From CAVUAT01 sp963739545 (lineage in GTDB: Bacteria > Actinomycetota > Thermoleophilia > Solirubrobacterales > 70-9), in contig CAVUAT010000011.1 in NCBI GenBank assembly GCA_963739545.1, positions 310,001-374,000 on the forward strand: DNA of 64,000 nt, read 5' to 3'. Positions 8,422-16,845 of the stretch are shown one piece after another (the first letter of the stretch is position 1; every line of letters starts with the position of its first letter). The notes under the pieces were generated by a model. The model saw only the letters and a list, made by a program, of their open reading frames with translations. It was not told where the DNA came from and did no database searches. A program made the translations under genes and the position numbers.

Positions 8422-10011
8422 ATGAGCAACGACGTACGCGACTCGGATCGAGTCAACATCTTCGACACCACGCTGCGCGACGGCGAGCAGTCGCCCGGCA
8501 TCTCGCTGAACACGCAGGAGAAGGTGGAGATCGCCGCGCAGCTCGCGCGGCTGGGCGTCGACGTGATCGAGGCCGGGTTCCCGATCACCTCGCCGGGCGA
8601 CTTCGAGGCGGTCCAGAAGATCGCCCGCGATGTCGAGGGCCCCGTGATCTGCGGCCTCGCCCGCACGCACAAGGCCGACATCGACGCGGCCTGGAACGCG
8701 ATCAAGGACTCGCAGCGCCCGCGCATCCACACGTTCATCTCGACCTCCGACATCCACATCACCCACCAGCTCCAGACGACCCGCGAGGACGTCAAGGGGC
8801 AGGCCAAGGCCGCCGTCGCCCTGGCGCGCTCGTACACCTCCGACGTCGAGTTCTCTCCGATGGACGCAACCCGCGCGGAGATCGAGTTCACCGCCGAGGT
8901 GTGCGCGATCGCGGTCGCCGAGGGCGCGACCGTCATCAACATCCCCGACACGGTCGGCTACACGACGCCGGCTGAGTACACGGAGTACTTTCGCCGCCTC
9001 TACGAGCTGGTCCCGGGGCTCGAGGACGTCATCGCCTCGGTCCACTGCCACGACGACCTCGGCATGGCAGTCGCCAACTCCTACGCCGGGGTGCTGGCGG
9101 GGGCTAGGCAGGTCGAGTGCGCCATCAACGGCATCGGGGAGCGCGCCGGCAACTGCTCGCTCGAGGAGATCGTGATGCTCCTGCGGACGCGGGCAGACGC
9201 GCACGGCCTCGACACCACGGTCGATGCTCGCGAGCTCGCGAAGACGAGCCGCATGGTCTCGCGCCTGACCGGCTATTCGGTCCCGCCGAACAAGGCGGTC
9301 GTCGGGCGCAACGCGTTCGCCCACGAGTCCGGGATCCATCAGGACGGCGTGCTCAAGGAGCGCTCGACCTACGAGATCATGGACGCCACCGAGGTCGGCC
9401 TGGAGTCGAACTCGATCGTGCTCGGCAAGCACTCCGGCCGCCACGCCCTGGCTGACGCGCTGAAGCAACTGGGCTACGACGTCTCGGGCGGCGCGCTGAA
9501 CCAGGCGTTCAAGCGCTTCAAGGAGGTCGCGGACAAGAAGAAGCAGGTGACGGCGCTCGACCTCGAAGCCATCGTCTCCGAGGAGATGCGCGAACGCAGC
9601 GAGGCGTACAACCTGTCGTGGTTCGAGGTGGAGTCAGGCTCCCGCAGGGAACCCGAGGCAGAGGTCTGCGTCGTCCTCCCCGACGGAAAGGAGTCGGTGG
9701 CCAAGTCCTCCGGCGACGGCCCGGTCGACGCTATCTTCATCGCGCTGCAGCAGGCGATCGGAACCGAGGCCGAGCTCCAGCGCTTCGAGGTCGCCGGGAT
9801 CGACTCCGGCACCGACGCGCTCGGCGAGGTCACCGTGTGGGTCCGGGCCAACGGGCGCCTCGCGAGCGGCCAGGGTGTCGCGACCGACATCCTCGAGGCG
9901 TCGGCACGCGCGTTCGTTCGCGCGATCTCCAACGCCCTCGAGGGCGCAGCGATCCGCGAGGCCGAGGACGTCACCGCGGACGCGGCGGTCGAGCGCACGC
10001 CCGGCCCATAG
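8422..10011 (+). CDS. leuA: 2-isopropylmalate synthase
   Basis: A 529-residue LeuA of the long type. NIFDTTLRDGEQSPGISL is the DRE-TIM metallolyase signature, SVHCHDDLGMAVANSYAG supplies the metal-binding HxH, and HESGIHQDGVLK is typical of LeuA. The C-terminal 130 residues form the LeuA dimer domain that normally binds leucine. It condenses acetyl-CoA with 2-oxoisovalerate, the first committed step to leucine. Translation starts at ATG after GGAGAAGGAGATAGG, the region masked by the leader codons. Confidence 0.97.
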   Translation: MSNDVRDSDRVNIFDTTLRDGEQSPGISLNTQEKVEIAAQLARLGVDVIEAGFPITSPGDFEAVQKIARDVEGPVICGLARTHKADIDAAWNAIKDSQRPRIHTFISTSDIHITHQLQTTREDVKGQAKAAVALARSYTSDVEFSPMDATRAEIEFTAEVCAIAVAEGATVINIPDTVGYTTPAEYTEYFRRLYELVPGLEDVIASVHCHDDLGMAVANSYAGVLAGARQVECAINGIGERAGNCSLEEIVMLLRTRADAHGLDTTVDARELAKTSRMVSRLTGYSVPPNKAVVGRNAFAHESGIHQDGVLKERSTYEIMDATEVGLESNSIVLGKHSGRHALADALKQLGYDVSGGALNQAFKRFKEVADKKKQVTALDLEAIVSEEMRERSEAYNLSWFEVESGSRREPEAEVCVVLPDGKESVAKSSGDGPVDAIFIALQQAIGTEAELQRFEVAGIDSGTDALGEVTVWVRANGRLASGQGVATDILEASARAFVRAISNALEGAAIREAEDVTADAAVERTPGP

Positions 10012-10020
10012 ACTCGCGGC

Positions 10021-10482
10021 GTGGCCGCTGACGCACCGCAGGCGAACTCACCGTTCTGGTGGTTCTGGGAGCGCGCGACGAGCGTGCACAGCGCCGCCTA
10101 CAAGCTGAGCAAGGGGAAGCTAGGCGGAAAGGCCTACGGAGCGCCGGTGGTGCTGGTCGACTCCGTCGGGCGGAGGAGCGGCAAACGCCGCACCCACCCG
10201 CTGATCTGCGACGAGCAGGGCGAGAACATCGTCATCGTCGCCTCCAAGGGCGGCATCGACAAGCACCCCGCCTGGTACCTGAACCTGATGGCGAACCCCG
10301 AGACCGAGATCAACTGGCGCGGCGAGCAGCGCCGCGTGCGGGCGCGCGAGGCGGAGGGCGAGGAGCGCCAGCGCCTCTGGGACCGGATGGTCGAGGTCTA
10401 CCGCGGCTACGCGCAATACCAGGCGCGAACCGACCGGAAGATCCCCGTGATCGTCCTCGAGCCGGCCTCGGGCGCCAAGTAG
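10021..10482 (+). CDS. Deazaflavin (F420)-dependent nitroreductase family protein
   Basis: A 153-residue protein with the Ddn/FDOR-A pattern: SVGRRSGKRRTHPLI, IVIVASKGGIDKHPAWYLNLMANPETEI, then VRAREAEGEERQRLWDRMVEVYRGYAQYQ and ending IPVIVLEP. The family uses reduced F420 to reduce quinones or nitro compounds, or binds related cofactors. GTG start; TAGACT at 10009-10014 overlaps the leuA stop codon and lies 6 nt before the start, so it may have its own leaderless transcript. Confidence 0.85.
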   Translation: MAADAPQANSPFWWFWERATSVHSAAYKLSKGKLGGKAYGAPVVLVDSVGRRSGKRRTHPLICDEQGENIVIVASKGGIDKHPAWYLNLMANPETEINWRGEQRRVRAREAEGEERQRLWDRMVEVYRGYAQYQARTDRKIPVIVLEPASGAK

Positions 10483-10493
10483 AGTCCGCGGCC

Positions 10494-11243
10494 ATGGGCA
10501 AGCTCGACGGCAAGGTTGCGCTGATCACCGGGGCCTCCTCGGGAATCGGCGAGGCGACGGCCCTAGCGCTCGCGGGCGAAGGCGCTGCCGTTGCGATCGT
10601 CGCCCGCCGCCACGACCGGCTCGTCGAGCTGGCGAACAAGATCGAGGCCGACGGAGGCAAGGCGCTTGCGATCGAGGCCGATGTCTCCGACCACGGCAAG
10701 GTCGAGGCGATCGTCGGCCAGGTCACGGGCACCCTCGGTGGGCTCCACCTCCTCGTCAACAACGCCGGGGTGATGCTGCTCGGCCCGGTCGACGGCGCCG
10801 ACATCAGCGAATGGCACCGGATGGTCGAGGTCAACATGCTCGGCCTCCTCTATTGCACTCGCGAGGCGATGCCCGCGATCCGCGACTCCGGCGGCGGCCA
10901 CATAGTCAACGTCTCCTCGGTCGCCGGCCGCACGGCCAACCTCGGAAGCGCCGTCTACAACCTGACCAAGTGGGGCGTAACCGGTTTCTCCGAGGCGCTG
11001 CGCCAGGAGGCGCTTCACTCGAAGATCCGCGTCACCTGCATCGAGCCGGGGTTCGTCGAGACTGAGCTTCAGGGCCACAACGAGAACCCGATGGTCGTCG
11101 ATGCGATCGAAAAGATGATGGAGCAGACGGGCAAGGTCCTCGAGGCAGCTGACATCGCCGAGGCGATCCGCTACGCGGTGACCCAGCCCGAGCACGTGAA
11201 CGTCAACGAGGTCCTGATTCGCCCGACCGGCCAGCAGCGCTAG
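10494..11243 (+). CDS. Short-chain dehydrogenase/reductase
   Basis: A 249-residue classical SDR. It has the TGASSGIGEA cofactor motif near residue 13, DVS near 64, NNAGV near 90, the catalytic Ser in NVSSVAG, and YNLTK (a YxxxK active site). C-terminal region EPGFVETEL is as in YdfG/serine-dehydrogenase-like members. The substrate cannot be predicted. TAGAGT at 10480-10485, starting with the stop codon of the preceding gene, lies 8 nt before ATG. Confidence 0.9.
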   Translation: MGKLDGKVALITGASSGIGEATALALAGEGAAVAIVARRHDRLVELANKIEADGGKALAIEADVSDHGKVEAIVGQVTGTLGGLHLLVNNAGVMLLGPVDGADISEWHRMVEVNMLGLLYCTREAMPAIRDSGGGHIVNVSSVAGRTANLGSAVYNLTKWGVTGFSEALRQEALHSKIRVTCIEPGFVETELQGHNENPMVVDAIEKMMEQTGKVLEAADIAEAIRYAVTQPEHVNVNEVLIRPTGQQR

Positions 11244-11261
11244 CCGACCACGCTCGCATAC

Positions 11262-11285
11262 GCTCGTACGTGATAACGTACGAGC
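11262..11285 (+). promoter_or_regulatory. Perfect inverted-repeat operator before the XRE-cupin gene
   Basis: GCTCGTACGT and its exact complement ACGTACGAGC flank the 4-nt spacer GATA, ending one base before the ATG at 11287. A TAACGT -10-like element (11274-11279) lies inside the repeat, 7 nt from the start codon. A bound dimer would therefore cover the -10 and start site. The obvious candidate ligand is the helix-turn-helix protein encoded next, acting on its own promoter and on cotranscribed leuC. Confidence 0.75.
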
Positions 11286-11286
11286 A

Positions 11287-11880
11287 ATGGCAGCCGCGAC
11301 GAAGACGATCAGCGAAGTGCCGAACGTCGTCGGCGAGCGCGTACGCCATCTGCGCCAGGCGATGGACCTTTCGTTGCGCGACCTCGCGGAGCGCTCGGGC
11401 GTCAGCGCTCCGATGCTCTCCCAGGTCGAGAGGGGCGAGACGAGCCCGACGATCGCCGTCGCGAGCAAGATCGCGGCGGGCATCGACCTGAGCCTGTCCC
11501 AGCTGCTGCGCCTCGACGAGGGCCACAACGTCTTCATCACCCGCGCTGGCGACCGCCGCACGAGGCGCAAGCGCGGCCACGCGATCGAGGAGATCACGCC
11601 CCCTCTGCCGGGCCAGCGGGCCGACGTCTCCGCCCACACCCTCGAGGCGGGCGCCACTACCGGCGGGCCCGATGACCCGCCGATGCACGAGCCCGGCGCG
11701 CGCGAGACCGCGGTCGTGCTCGAGGGCTCGATCGATCTGTTCATCGACGGCGGGCGCCACGAGCTCGGCCCCGACGACAGCGTCACGTTCGACGCCGACC
11801 TTCCGCACCATTTCGAGAACAATGGAAAGACCGAGGCGCGATTCCTGGCCGTGGTCGCTGCCGGACTGAGGAGGGGATAG
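11287..11880 (+). CDS. XRE-family regulator with C-terminal cupin
   Basis: A 197-residue two-domain regulator. Residues 15-72 form a helix-turn-helix (GERVRHLRQAMDLSLRDLAERSGVSAPMLSQVERGETSPTI is the usual pattern). Residues 105-190 form a cupin (EAGATTGGPDDPPMHEPGARETAVVLEGSIDL, then DADLPHHFEN). Such proteins sense small molecules and often control amino-acid or polyamine genes. Its TAG stop shares a base with the leuC GTG, so the pair is translationally linked, making leuCDB a plausible target. The ligand is unknown. Confidence 0.88.
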   Translation: MAAATKTISEVPNVVGERVRHLRQAMDLSLRDLAERSGVSAPMLSQVERGETSPTIAVASKIAAGIDLSLSQLLRLDEGHNVFITRAGDRRTRRKRGHAIEEITPPLPGQRADVSAHTLEAGATTGGPDDPPMHEPGARETAVVLEGSIDLFIDGGRHELGPDDSVTFDADLPHHFENNGKTEARFLAVVAAGLRRG

Positions 11881-13289
11881 TGGTTCAAGGACGCAGGCCG
11901 AAGAGCCTGTTCGACAAGATCTGGGAGCAGCACGAGGTGGATGACGAGCTCATCTACATCGACCTGCACCTCGTCCACGAGGTCACCTCGCCGCAGGCTT
12001 TCGAGGGGCTCCGCCTCGCGGGGCGGGGAGTGCGCCGCCCCGACAAGACGCTGGCGACGGCCGACCACAACGTCCCCACCGACGGCACGGCCGCCGCGCG
12101 CCTGATCGAGGACTCGCTCTCGCGAGTGCAGGTCGAGGCGCTCGAGGCCAACTGCGAGGAGTTCGGGATCCCGCTCTACTCGCTGGGCTCCGAGCGGCGG
12201 GGCATCGTCCACGTGATCGGCCCCGAACTGGGCGTGACGCAGCCCGGGATGACGATCGTCTGCGGCGACTCCCACACCTCGACCCACGGCGCCTTCGGCG
12301 CGCTCGCCTTCGGCATCGGCACCTCGGAGGTCGAGCACGTGCTCGCCACCCAGTGCCTGGTCCAGGCCCGCCCGAACACCATGCGCATCAACTACTCCGG
12401 CGAGCTCGGCTTCGGGGTCACCTCCAAGGACCTGATCCTGGCGACGATCGGCCGCCTCGGCACCGGCGGCATGCAGGGCTACGCCGTCGAGTACGCCGGC
12501 CCCGCGATCAACGCGCTACCGATCGAGAACCGGATGACGATCTGCAACATGACGATCGAGGCCGGGGGCCGCGCCGGGATGATCGAGCCCGACGAGACGA
12601 CCTTCGACTACGTCAAGGGACGCCCCGGCGCCCCCGCAGAAGGGGCTGCACTCGAGTCCGCGATCGAGCGCTGGCGCGAGCTCCCGACAGAGGAAGGGGC
12701 CTCGTTCGACACCGAGTTCGACCTGGATGCGGGCGAGCTCTCCCCGATGGTGACCTGGGGGACGACCCCCGGAATGGTCGCCGAGGTCACCGACACAGTC
12801 CCCGACCCGGCCAAGATGGACTCGCCGGCCGACCGCGAGACCGCCGAGCGCGCTCTCGCGTACATGGACCTGAAGCCGGGCACCCCCATCACCGAGATCC
12901 CGCTCGAGCGCATCTTCATCGGCTCGTGCACGAACTCGCGGATCTCGGACCTGCGCGAGGCCGCCTCGATCGTCGAGGGGCGGAAGATCGCGGACTCGCT
13001 GCGCGGGATGGTCGTCCCGGGTTCCCAGCAGGTCAAGGCCCAGGCCGAGGAGGAGGGCCTCGACGAGGTCTTCCGCTCGGCGGGATTCGAATGGCGCGAG
13101 TCCGGCTGCTCGGCCTGCCTCGGTATGAACCCCGACATCCTGCAGCCGGGCGAGCGCTGCGCGTCGACCTCGAACCGCAACTTCGAGGGCCGCCAGGGCG
13201 CCGGCGGGCGCACCCACCTCGTGAGCCCGAAGATGGCGGCCGCCGCCGCACTCGAGGGCCACTTCGTCGACATCAGGGATTGGCCGTGA
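11880..13289 (+). CDS. leuC: 3-isopropylmalate dehydratase large subunit
   Basis: A 469-residue aconitase-family protein. The 4Fe-4S cysteines appear in FIGSCTNSRISDLREAA and in ESGCSACLGMNPDILQPGERCASTSNRNFEGRQG. CGDSHTSTHGAFGALAFGIGTSEVEHVLATQ is another family block. With LeuD it isomerises 2- to 3-isopropylmalate, and with CimA products it also acts on citramalate. GTG start overlapping the regulator's stop by one base (TAGTG). Confidence 0.97.
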   Translation: MVQGRRPKSLFDKIWEQHEVDDELIYIDLHLVHEVTSPQAFEGLRLAGRGVRRPDKTLATADHNVPTDGTAAARLIEDSLSRVQVEALEANCEEFGIPLYSLGSERRGIVHVIGPELGVTQPGMTIVCGDSHTSTHGAFGALAFGIGTSEVEHVLATQCLVQARPNTMRINYSGELGFGVTSKDLILATIGRLGTGGMQGYAVEYAGPAINALPIENRMTICNMTIEAGGRAGMIEPDETTFDYVKGRPGAPAEGAALESAIERWRELPTEEGASFDTEFDLDAGELSPMVTWGTTPGMVAEVTDTVPDPAKMDSPADRETAERALAYMDLKPGTPITEIPLERIFIGSCTNSRISDLREAASIVEGRKIADSLRGMVVPGSQQVKAQAEEEGLDEVFRSAGFEWRESGCSACLGMNPDILQPGERCASTSNRNFEGRQGAGGRTHLVSPKMAAAAALEGHFVDIRDWP

Positions 13290-13303
13290 ACCCGACGCCC
13301 TTC

Positions 13304-13335
13304 GCACCCCCGGACGCGAAGCGGAGGAGGTGGCG
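13304..13335 (+). repeat. Dispersed intergenic repeat, copy 1
   Basis: The core CCCCCGGACGCGAAGCGGAG followed by GAGGTGGCG lies between leuC and leuD and includes the Shine-Dalgarno used by leuD. A near-identical copy lies inverted at 46433-46463, a diverged one at 37388-37420, and a weaker relative near 16780-16800. CTTCGC/GCGAAG gives this copy a small hairpin. Confidence 0.6.
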
Positions 13336-13338
13336 TAA

Positions 13339-13908
13339 GTGATGCAGGCATTTGAGATCGTCGAGGGTCAGGTCGCCGTGCTCGACCGCGCCGATGTCGA
13401 CACCGACCAGATCATCCCGAAGCAGTTTCTGAAGCGAATCGAGCGCACCGGCTTCGGCGAGTTCCTGTTCTACGACTGGTTCCGCTCGGGCGAGATCGAG
13501 CTCGAGCCGCACCCGATCCTCGTCGCGGGGCGCAACTTCGGGTCGGGCTCCTCGCGCGAGCACGCCGTCTGGGCGCTCGAGGACTATGGCTTCCGGGTCG
13601 TGATCGCCCCGTCGTTCTCGGACATCTTCTATTCCAACTGCACGAAGAACGGGCTGCTGCCGGTGATCCTCGACGAGGCCGATTGCCGATCGGTGGCCGG
13701 CTCGGGCGAGGCGAGGGTGGACCTCGACGACCAGACGGTCAATTGCGCCGCTGGCGTCTTCCACTTCGAGATCGACGAGCAGATCAAGCACCGCCTCGTC
13801 AACGGGCTCGACGACGTCGCGATGACCCTCGAGCGCGCCGGCAAGATCGACGCATTCGAGTCCGGCGGCGGCGCCGACATCGGCCCGGTGACGACTTCGC
13901 TGGGATGA
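13339..13908 (+). CDS. leuD: 3-isopropylmalate dehydratase small subunit
   Basis: A 189-residue LeuD with DTDQIIPKQFLKRIERTGFG near the N-terminus and the swivel-domain motif AGRNFGSGSSREHAVWAL, then YSNCTKNGLLPV. It forms the heterodimer with LeuC. GTG 13339 is 8 nt after AGGAGG; the ATG at 13342 is equally possible. The stop overlaps the next gene as ATGA. Confidence 0.97.
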   Translation: MMQAFEIVEGQVAVLDRADVDTDQIIPKQFLKRIERTGFGEFLFYDWFRSGEIELEPHPILVAGRNFGSGSSREHAVWALEDYGFRVVIAPSFSDIFYSNCTKNGLLPVILDEADCRSVAGSGEARVDLDDQTVNCAAGVFHFEIDEQIKHRLVNGLDDVAMTLERAGKIDAFESGGGADIGPVTTSLG

Positions 13909-14686
13909 CCGCTGACGCCCCGATGAACGCGGGCCCCCGAGACTGGGACGCCGAGACCTACGACCGCGTCTCGGACCCGCAGTTCGAGTGGGGGGTGGAG
14001 GTGCTCGACCGCCTCGAGCTCTCAGGCGACGAGTTCGTGCTCGACGCCGGATGCGGCATCCGGCCGCGTGACCGCGAAGCTGCTCGAAGCGGCTGCCCGA
14101 GGGCAGGGTGCTCGCAGTCGACGGCTCCCCGTCGATGCTGGAGAAGGCGCGCGAGGCGCTCGGCGACCGAGTCGCCTACATGGAGGCCGACCTCTCCGAG
14201 CTCGACGTCGATGAGCGCGTCGACGTCGTGTTCTCGACCGCGACCTTCCACTGGATCCCCGATCACGCCGAGCTCTTCGACCGTGTCCGCGAGGCGCTCG
14301 TCCCCGGCGGGCGGCTGCACGCGCAGTGCGGCGGCGCCGGAAACGTCGCCCGCCTCGGCGTCGCGATCGCGGCCGTCGCGACCGGCCCGCGCTTCGCATC
14401 CCATTTCGAGGGGATGGACGTGATGTGGAACTTCGCCAGCGCCGAGGAGACCACCGAGCGCCTCGAACGCGCCGGGTACACCGAGGTGCGCTGCTGGCTC
14501 GAGCCGAAGGTGATCGAGCCCGAGCATCCTCTGGAGTTCATGCGCACCGTCACCCTCGGCCCGCACCTGGCGATGCTCCCGCCCGAGCTCCGCGACGACT
14601 TCGTCGAGGCGGTTGCCGCGGAGATGCCCGAGCCGCTCCGCCTCGACTACGTGCGCCTCAACATGCAGGGCCGCTCCCCGTCATGA
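13905..14686 (+). pseudogene. SAM-dependent methyltransferase (trans-aconitate methyltransferase-like), frameshifted
   Basis: The N-terminus (WDAETYDRVSDPQFEWGVEVLDRL, then VLDAGCG, SAM motif I) and the rest (VLAVDGSPSMLEKAREAL, DVVFSTATFHWIPDH, ALVPGGRLHAQCGG) form one class I methyltransferase of about 260 residues, split over three frames. Removing one base near 14057 and one near 14087 restores C-G-S/T-G-R-V-T-A-K-L-L-E-R-L-P-E-G-R-V-L. Both ends overlap leuD and leuB as ATGA, which argues for a formerly intact operon gene. It is either a real pseudogene or two sequence errors. Confidence 0.82.
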
Positions 14687-15729
14687 GCAACGTCGTCTTT
14701 CTTCCCGGCGACGGCATCGGGCCCGAGATCGGCGCCGCGGCGCAGCGCCTGCTCGACGAGCTCGGCGGCACCGAGATCACCGAGCACCTGATCGGCGGCG
14801 CCTCGATCGACGAGCACGGGACCGCCCTCCACGACGACGTGCTCGCAGCCTGCCGCAAGGCCGACGCCGTCTTGCTCTGCGCCGTCGGCGGCCCCAAGTG
14901 GGACAGCACCGACCCGGCGGCACCGCGCCCCGAGCAGGGCCTGCTCGGCCTCCGCAAGGGCCTCGGCCTGTTCGCCAACCTGCGTCCCGTGCGCCCGAGC
15001 ACCGCGCTGCTCGATGCGAGCCCGCTCAAGCGCGACATCATCGAGGGCACCGACCTGCTCGTCGTGCGTGAGCTGACTGGGGGTATCTACTTCGGCGACT
15101 CGGGCCGCGACGGCGACACGGCGCACGACGACTGCGCCTACAGCGTCGGCGAGATCGAGCGCATCGCGCGGGTCGCCTTCGAAGCTGCTCCGGGGCGCCG
15201 GGGGAAGCTGACCTCGGTCGACAAGGCGAACGTGCTCGAAACCTCACGGCTGTGGCGAGAGACGGTGACCAGCCTCGCCGGCGGGTATCCGGACGTCGAG
15301 CTCGACCACCTGCTCGTCGACAACGCCGCGATGCAGCTCGTCTCGCGCCCCGCCGGGTTCGACGTGATCGTCACCGAGAACCTCTTCGGCGACATCCTCA
15401 GCGACGAGTCGGCGATGCTCACCGGCTCGCTCGGGATGCTGCCCTCGGCGAGCCTCGGTGCCGCGGGCGACCCCGGGATGTTTGAGCCGGTCCACGGCTC
15501 GGCTCCAGACATCGCCGGCCAGGGCACGGCGAACCCGCTCGCGACGTTCCTCTCGGTCGCGATGATGCTGCGCCACGGGCTCCAGCGGCCCGACGACGCC
15601 GACCGCGTCGACGCCGCCGTGGAAGCGGCGCTCAACAACGGCCTGCGCACGCCCGACCTCGCCGGGGGAGAGGACACGCGAGAGGTCGGAACCGATGAGA
15701 TGACCGAGGCGGTCCTGGCCGCGCTCTGA
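14683..15729 (+). CDS. leuB: 3-isopropylmalate dehydrogenase
   Basis: A 348-residue beta-decarboxylating dehydrogenase: LPGDGIGPEI at the N-terminus, VRELTGGIYFGDSGR, SVDKANVLETSRLWRE, then NLFGDILSDESAMLTGSLGMLPSASLG and EPVHGSAPDIAGQGTANP. The order and the SVDKANVL segment are typical of LeuB rather than isocitrate dehydrogenase. It oxidises 3-isopropylmalate to the leucine oxo-acid, and probably 3-methylmalate in the citramalate route. Start overlaps the methyltransferase stop (ATGA). Confidence 0.97.
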   Translation: MSNVVFLPGDGIGPEIGAAAQRLLDELGGTEITEHLIGGASIDEHGTALHDDVLAACRKADAVLLCAVGGPKWDSTDPAAPRPEQGLLGLRKGLGLFANLRPVRPSTALLDASPLKRDIIEGTDLLVVRELTGGIYFGDSGRDGDTAHDDCAYSVGEIERIARVAFEAAPGRRGKLTSVDKANVLETSRLWRETVTSLAGGYPDVELDHLLVDNAAMQLVSRPAGFDVIVTENLFGDILSDESAMLTGSLGMLPSASLGAAGDPGMFEPVHGSAPDIAGQGTANPLATFLSVAMMLRHGLQRPDDADRVDAAVEAALNNGLRTPDLAGGEDTREVGTDEMTEAVLAAL

Positions 15730-15779
15730 GCGGCGCGGGGCTTGCGAGCCTGCATCGACCCTTGGCATACTCTTCGGCC

Positions 15780-16748
15780 ATGGAGAAGGCCGAGTTCATC
15801 TGGATGAACGGCGACTTCGTCCCCTGGGACGAGGCCAACGTGCACGTGCTGAGCCACGGGCTGCACTACGGCACAGGCGTGTTCGAGGGCATCCGCTGCT
15901 ACGACACCGAGGCGCGCGGGCCGGCGATCTTCAGGCACAACGACCATCTGAAGCGGCTTCAGAAGTCGGCCCAGCTCTACTACCTCGAGCTTCCGAACAC
16001 CGTGGAGGAGATCCGCGAGGCGACCAAGGAGCTGATTCGCCGCAACGGGCTGCGCTCGTGCTACATCCGCCCGCTGGCCTTCCGCGGTTACGGCGAGATG
16101 GGCCTGTTTGCCAAGGGCTCGCCGATCGACATGACGATCGCCGTCTGGCCCTGGGGCGCCTACCTCGGCGACGAGGGCAAGGAGAAGGGCGTGCGCGCCA
16201 AGGTCTCGTCCTGGCGGCGCATCTCGCCGGCCGGCTTGATCCCGCACGCCAAGGCATCGGGCCAGTACCTGAACTCGATTCTCGCCAAGACGGAGTCGGC
16301 GAACGCCGGCTACGAGGAGGCGATCCTGCTCGACGAGCGCGGCTTCGTCTGCGAGGGCTCGGGCGAGAACATCTTCGTGATCTCGGACGGCGAGATCGTG
16401 ACCCCGGGCCACGTGGCCGCGATCCTCGACGGCATCAACCGCAAGTCGGTGATGCAGATCGCAGCCGACCTCGGCTACACGGTGGTCGAGCGCGACATCG
16501 CCCGCGCCGAGCTCTACATGGCCGACGAGGTCTTCCTGACCGGCACGGCCGCCGAGCTGGTGCCGGTGCGCTCGATCGACGACCACGACCTGGGCGAGCC
16601 GGGCGAGGTGACGCGCGTGATCCAGGCGAAGTTCGAGGACGCCCTGCACGGGCGCGCCGAGGAGTACCTCGAGTGGCTGGATCCGGTCGATGACGACGGC
16701 GACAGCGACGAGGGCGAGCAGCGAATTACGGGCGCCGCGACCGCCTAG
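15780..16748 (+). CDS. ilvE: Branched-chain amino acid aminotransferase
   Basis: A 322-residue class IV PLP aminotransferase. HVLSHGLHYGTGVFEGIRCY is the family N-terminal motif; AKASGQYLNSILAKTESANAGYEEAILLD carries the PLP lysine; FVCEGSGENIFVI and YMADEVFLTGTAAELVPV follow. It makes valine, leucine and isoleucine from their oxo-acids with glutamate. Likely promoter: TTGCGA (15742-15747) and CATACT (15766-15771), 18 bp apart, with the -10 only 8 nt from ATG and no Shine-Dalgarno. Confidence 0.96.
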   Translation: MEKAEFIWMNGDFVPWDEANVHVLSHGLHYGTGVFEGIRCYDTEARGPAIFRHNDHLKRLQKSAQLYYLELPNTVEEIREATKELIRRNGLRSCYIRPLAFRGYGEMGLFAKGSPIDMTIAVWPWGAYLGDEGKEKGVRAKVSSWRRISPAGLIPHAKASGQYLNSILAKTESANAGYEEAILLDERGFVCEGSGENIFVISDGEIVTPGHVAAILDGINRKSVMQIAADLGYTVVERDIARAELYMADEVFLTGTAAELVPVRSIDDHDLGEPGEVTRVIQAKFEDALHGRAEEYLEWLDPVDDDGDSDEGEQRITGAATA

Positions 16749-16845
16749 CGGTCAGCGGCCTGCATGTCCCAGGCGGCAGCGGACGCGAAGCAGAGCAGCC
16801 GCCGCGTGGGTAGGAACCGTACCCTCACTCTCGAAAGGAACTTTG

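Noticed and set aside
16764..16845. Leader peptide before cimA
   Set aside because: The ORF from ATG 16764 has no run of Ile, Leu or Val codons and runs into cimA in another frame.
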